Assembly: GCF_001678665.1 (NCBI RefSeq)
Contig: NZ_LZRP01000006.1
Location: forward strand, 62,001 to 126,000
Direction: 5' to 3'
Origin: Erythrobacter sp. QSSC1-22B
Lineage (GTDB): Bacteria; Pseudomonadota; Alphaproteobacteria; Sphingomonadales; Sphingomonadaceae
DNA: 64,000 bases
A model generated the notes under the pieces. It was not told where the DNA came from and did not search any database. It saw only the letters and a list, made by a program, of their open reading frames with translations. How positions within the stretch are numbered: position 1 is the first letter of the stretch; each line of letters opens with the position of its first letter. Shown in pieces: positions 61,410 through 64,000 of the stretch. The position numbers and the translations under genes were made by a program.

Positions 61410-61973
61410 ATGTTCGCAGTCGTGCGCACGGGCGGCAAGCAATACCGGGTTGCCGCCGGAGACAAGATCGCAGTTGAAAAGCTCGCAGGCGAAGCCGGCG
61501 ACACCGTGACGCTGGGCGATGTCCTGCTCGCAGGCGAAGGCGATGATTTCGCCGAAGCCGGCAAGGTGATCGTTTCGGCGGAAATCATCGCGCAGGCCAA
61601 GAGCGATAAGATCGTCGTCTTCAAGAAGCGCCGCCGCCACAATTACCGCCGCAAGTCCGGTCACCGCCAGCAGATGACGCTGCTGCGGATCATGCAGGTC
61701 GGCGACACCAAGGCCGAGGCCAAGCCGGCTGCGGCCAAGGCTGACGCTGCGCCCAAGGCTGCTTCCAAGACCGCCGACGCACCGGCGAGCGAGACCAAGA
61801 CCGAAGCGAAGAAGGCTGCTCCCAAGAAGGACGGCGCGCCGTCCAAGTCGGGTGCGCACGCTACCGACGCCGAGCAGGCTGCTCCCAAGAAGGCTGACGC
61901 CGACAAGAAGCCTGCTGCAAAGAAGGCTCCCGCCAAGAAGGCCCCGGCTGACAAAGCCGAAGACAAGAAGTAA
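61410..61973 (+). CDS. rplU: 50S ribosomal protein L21 with long Ala/Lys tail
   Basis: 187 residues, of which the first 100 are normal L21: [46 protein letters not shown]. The other 85 residues are almost only Ala, Lys, Pro, Asp and Glu ([20 protein letters not shown], then [18 protein letters not shown]), like histone H1 tails. L21 is normally about 100 residues. Disordered; role unknown. Twelve bases before rpmA. Confidence 0.95.
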   Translation: MFAVVRTGGKQYRVAAGDKIAVEKLAGEAGDTVTLGDVLLAGEGDDFAEAGKVIVSAEIIAQAKSDKIVVFKKRRRHNYRRKSGHRQQMTLLRIMQVGDTKAEAKPAAAKADAAPKAASKTADAPASETKTEAKKAAPKKDGAPSKSGAHATDAEQAAPKKADADKKPAAKKAPAKKAPADKAEDKK

Positions 61974-61985
61974 GGATACCCGACG

Positions 61986-62255
61986 ATGGCACATAAAAAA
62001 GCAGGTGGTTCGTCCCGCAACGGTCGCGACTCCGCAGGTCGCCGCCTCGGCGTGAAGAAGTTCGGCAGCCAGGCGGTGGTCGCTGGCAACATCATCGTGC
62101 GCCAGCGCGGCACCAAGTTCTACCCGGCGGTCAATGTCGGCATGGGCAAGGACCACACGCTGTTCGCGCTCAACGATGGGATCGTACGATTCCACTCGGG
62201 CAAGCTCGGCCGCAAATATGTGTCGGTCGATCTGCAGGCGGAAGCCGCCGAATAA
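61986..62255 (+). CDS. rpmA: 50S ribosomal protein L27
   Basis: 89 residues. [20 protein letters not shown] at the N-terminus reaches the peptidyl transferase site; [21 protein letters not shown] is standard. Co-transcribed with rplU and ended by the hairpin at 62322. Confidence 0.98.
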   Translation: MAHKKAGGSSRNGRDSAGRRLGVKKFGSQAVVAGNIIVRQRGTKFYPAVNVGMGKDHTLFALNDGIVRFHSGKLGRKYVSVDLQAEAAE

Positions 62256-62321
62256 CCGGACGGTTCGATAACGGGATCGTCCACCAGGATGGTCCCGGCC
62301 GGGTCAAACTCCGGCACACTC

Positions 62322-62376
62322 AGAGGGAGACGGCGCCATCCTGATTACAGGGGCCCCGTCTCCCTCTTGTCGTTTC
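62322..62376 (+). terminator. Terminator of rplU-rpmA
   Basis: A perfect 12-bp stem: AGAGGGAGACGG (62322-62333) with CCGTCTCCCTCT (62356-62367), then a T-rich TTGTCGTTT. The 22-base loop is long for a terminator, but inner G/C pairs can shorten it. Confidence 0.7.
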
Positions 62377-62472
62377 TCCCTCTAAAATCCGCGGATGGGG
62401 TGTCCACGGAAGCGAAATTGTCATGCGCCTCCCCTAGCGGAAGCGGCGCAGGGCACAGCGGGGAGAAGTCCG

Positions 62473-63027
62473 ATGTTCCATCGCAGCGACAGGATCATGC
62501 TGCGTCCGATCTGGCTCGAAGACGCGCCGGAGATCTACGAAGCCATCAACGACGAGGGTGTGGTGCGGAATCTGGCGCGCGCACCATGGCCCTATGGGCT
62601 GCAGGATGCGCGCGAGTTCACGCTGAGCAGCGCCGCGCCCGGCACGGCGCGGTTTCTGATCACGCTGCCCGACATTTCCGGTGCGCCGATCGTCGGGTGC
62701 GTCGGTCTGGACCCTACGGACGACGCCGGACACGAACTGGGATACTGGATCGCGCGCAAATACTGGGGCCAGGGGCTCGCGACCGAGGCTGCACGCGCGG
62801 CGCTGGATGTCGCGCGGGCGTTCGGCTGGAGCCGGTTGAGCGCGGCGCATTTCCTCGACAATCCGGCCTCGGGCCGGGTGCTGCTCAAGGCCGGGTTCGC
62901 ACCGACCGGGCAGACCGCCGAGCGGTTCAGCCGAGCACGCGGCTGTACGGCGCGGGTGGCGTGTTTCGCGGTGGATCTCGGGCGCGGCGAGGAGGCTGAA
63001 GACCCTCCGCTGCTCGACGCGGCGTAG
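62473..63027 (+). CDS. GNAT family N-acetyltransferase (RimJ/RimL-like)
   Basis: 184 residues. RLRPIW-like start (MLRPIWLEDAPEIYEAIND), acetyl-CoA loop YWGQGLATEAARAAL and ASGRVLLKAGFAPTG are those of RimJ/RimL-type GNATs. Start ATG 62473 follows GGGAGAAG by six bases. In relatives a GNAT gene often follows rplU-rpmA. Target unknown. Confidence 0.88.
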   Translation: MFHRSDRIMLRPIWLEDAPEIYEAINDEGVVRNLARAPWPYGLQDAREFTLSSAAPGTARFLITLPDISGAPIVGCVGLDPTDDAGHELGYWIARKYWGQGLATEAARAALDVARAFGWSRLSAAHFLDNPASGRVLLKAGFAPTGQTAERFSRARGCTARVACFAVDLGRGEEAEDPPLLDAA

Positions 63028-63045
63028 CCTGGCGCCGATGCGGGC

Positions 63046-63939
63046 CTATTCGGCGGGCATCAGCGCGGCTTCGAACTCGCCCTCGTATTTGCCGATCAGT
63101 GCGCGATCGTCGTGGTCCCAGGGGTGGAAGCCGGGGCGGAAGTAGCTCAGCCAGGCGGGGAAGATCCGCCGCAGCACGCCGGGCGCGACCGTGAGGTATT
63201 TGAACAGGCCCCAGCGCGCCTTCCAGCCGGTGATGCCATCCTGCGCCAGCAGATCGATCGAATCGATCCAGCGGTTGGTCAGGAACCGGCCTGTGACGAT
63301 CATCATCACCACGGAGCGGCGCATCCAGCGGCGGAACGGGGTCCAGTCGCGGGTCGCGTGCTCGAAGGTGTCGTAGGCGACGCCCTTGTGCTCGATTTCC
63401 TCGACCGCGTGCCAGCGCCACATGGCGCGCACTTCGGGGTCGGAATCCTCGAAATGGCTGGGGTTGGCGAGGAATTCATGCGCCATCATCGCGGTGTAGT
63501 GCTCGAGCGCCATGGTCACCAGCAGATTGGCGATCGGCGGGCGGCCCTTGGTGAGCGCGAGCAATTGCTCGACGCGCTTGTCGATCTTGGCGATGTCGTA
63601 GCCGGCATCCTCGGCGAGCCGGTTGAAGGCTATGTGCTCGCGGGTGTGGTTGATTTCCTGGCGGACGAAGGCGCGGATCTCGCCCTCGAGCTTGGGATCG
63701 GCACCGGCGCGGTGCGCCTTGACCGCCTCGATGAAGAAGGCCTCGCCGCGCGGGAAGGTGGCCGAGAGCGCGTTGTGCCATGCAGTTCCGAAGGCGTCGC
63801 CAGCCCACCAGCGGCTCGGCTTGGCATCGCGGTTGAAGCGCTCATTGCGCACCGTGATCTCGAGGCCCTCGGGCGTCGGCGGGGTGCGCAATGGCATGCG
63901 CTGGGCAGAAGCGGCATCGAACTGGGTAGGTGCGTTCAT
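63046..63939 (-). CDS. Metal-dependent hydrolase, ferritin-like
   Basis: 297 residues of the COG3687 (PF10118) family. Helical with possible di-metal ligands: FPRGEAFFIEAVK, FVRQEINHTREHIAFN, MALEHYTAMMAHEFL and WHAVEEIEHKGVAYDTF. The repeated Glu and ExxH pairs resemble ferritin-like di-iron sites. Sphingomonads carry several such genes, linked to fatty acid or sterol-like metabolism; substrate unknown. A palindrome lies about 50 bases upstream. Confidence 0.87.
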   Translation of the reverse strand: MNAPTQFDAASAQRMPLRTPPTPEGLEITVRNERFNRDAKPSRWWAGDAFGTAWHNALSATFPRGEAFFIEAVKAHRAGADPKLEGEIRAFVRQEINHTREHIAFNRLAEDAGYDIAKIDKRVEQLLALTKGRPPIANLLVTMALEHYTAMMAHEFLANPSHFEDSDPEVRAMWRWHAVEEIEHKGVAYDTFEHATRDWTPFRRWMRRSVVMMIVTGRFLTNRWIDSIDLLAQDGITGWKARWGLFKYLTVAPGVLRRIFPAWLSYFRPGFHPWDHDDRALIGKYEGEFEAALMPAE

Positions 63940-63984
63940 GGAACGGCTCCGTCGCTGAAATACAGCGAGAGAACTAGGCGTTAC

Positions 63985-63999
63985 TTACATTAATGTCAA
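63985..63999 (-). promoter_or_regulatory. Palindromic operator candidate before the metal-dependent hydrolase
   Basis: ACATTAATGT (63987-63996) is a perfect 10-bp palindrome within TTACATTAATGTCAA. The minus-strand TTGACA overlaps it and could be the -35 box. TetR-family operators have this size; the regulator may lie beyond the window. Confidence 0.4.
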
Positions 64000-64000
64000 T

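Overview
The window is high-GC alphaproteobacterial DNA. The gene families and gene orders fit the order Sphingomonadales, most likely Erythrobacteraceae: hisG-hisD-nusB-thiL-hppA, pyrE-pdxJ-acpS-lepB, a coxB-ctaD-ctaB-ctaG-coxC-DUF983-surf1-thrC block, rplU-rpmA, and DUF2332 and MpaB-type genes. The genus is inference; no rRNA or tRNA gene was found to anchor it.

Region 1 (1 to about 16.1 kb) looks accessory. It holds a c-di-GMP EAL protein cut by the window edge, a long glutathione S-transferase-like protein, and a likely operon for ion and osmotic homeostasis (SLC13-type transporter, RCK potassium channel, MscS channel). Next comes an iron-uptake pair (TonB-dependent receptor plus PepSY membrane protein) behind two near-identical Fur-like operators. 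A remnant of a mobile element follows (10.76-14.37 kb): two DUF5681 paralogues, a DNA methyltransferase and an AAA ATPase that have both lost their 5' ends and now meet head to head, and two small element genes. A PilZ protein and a secreted glutaminyl cyclase close the region. Two copies of a 60-bp element with 8-bp terminal inverted repeats lie in the gaps.

Region 2 (16.1-31.9 kb) is mostly conserved: uvrC, an APC permease with an HI0933-type flavoprotein, a secreted ClpP-fold protein, an EcsC protein, tesB, a JmjC-like oxygenase translationally coupled to a FemAB/CelD-like acyltransferase, the proton-pumping pyrophosphatase hppA, and the overlapping run hisG-hisD-nusB-thiL, in which thiL seems to start at CTG.

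Region 3 (31.9-48.1 kb): a DUF2332 gene; the operon bolA-GST-pirin-SDR-hydrolase on the minus strand; a J-domain gene, an MpaB-type oxygenase gene, cobS without an adjacent cobT, and a class A penicillin-binding protein. A nine-gene minus-strand operon runs pyrE-pdxJ-acpS-lepB-AI-2E-DUF3089-ruvX-PaaI-PaaI.

Region 4 (48.1-64 kb): the aa3-type cytochrome oxidase structural and assembly genes, with an epoxide-hydrolase-like gene between ctaD and ctaB and an unlisted-size 41-codon gene between ctaB and ctaG; then thrC, an rRNA-type methyltransferase, folB, a small Rossmann-like gene, moaA, moaD and moaE, all tightly coupled; a lipoprotein; rplU with a long Ala/Lys tail and rpmA, ended by a clear terminator; a GNAT gene; and a ferritin-like metal-dependent hydrolase at the edge.

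The most unusual items are the head-to-head deletion scar in the mobile remnant, the 60-bp inverted-repeat element, the paired Fur-like sites, the CTG start of thiL, the strong plus-strand terminator with no gene in front of it between pyrE and coxB, the JmjC-acyltransferase pair and the histone-like tail of L21. No CRISPR array, complete insertion sequence or integrase gene was seen.
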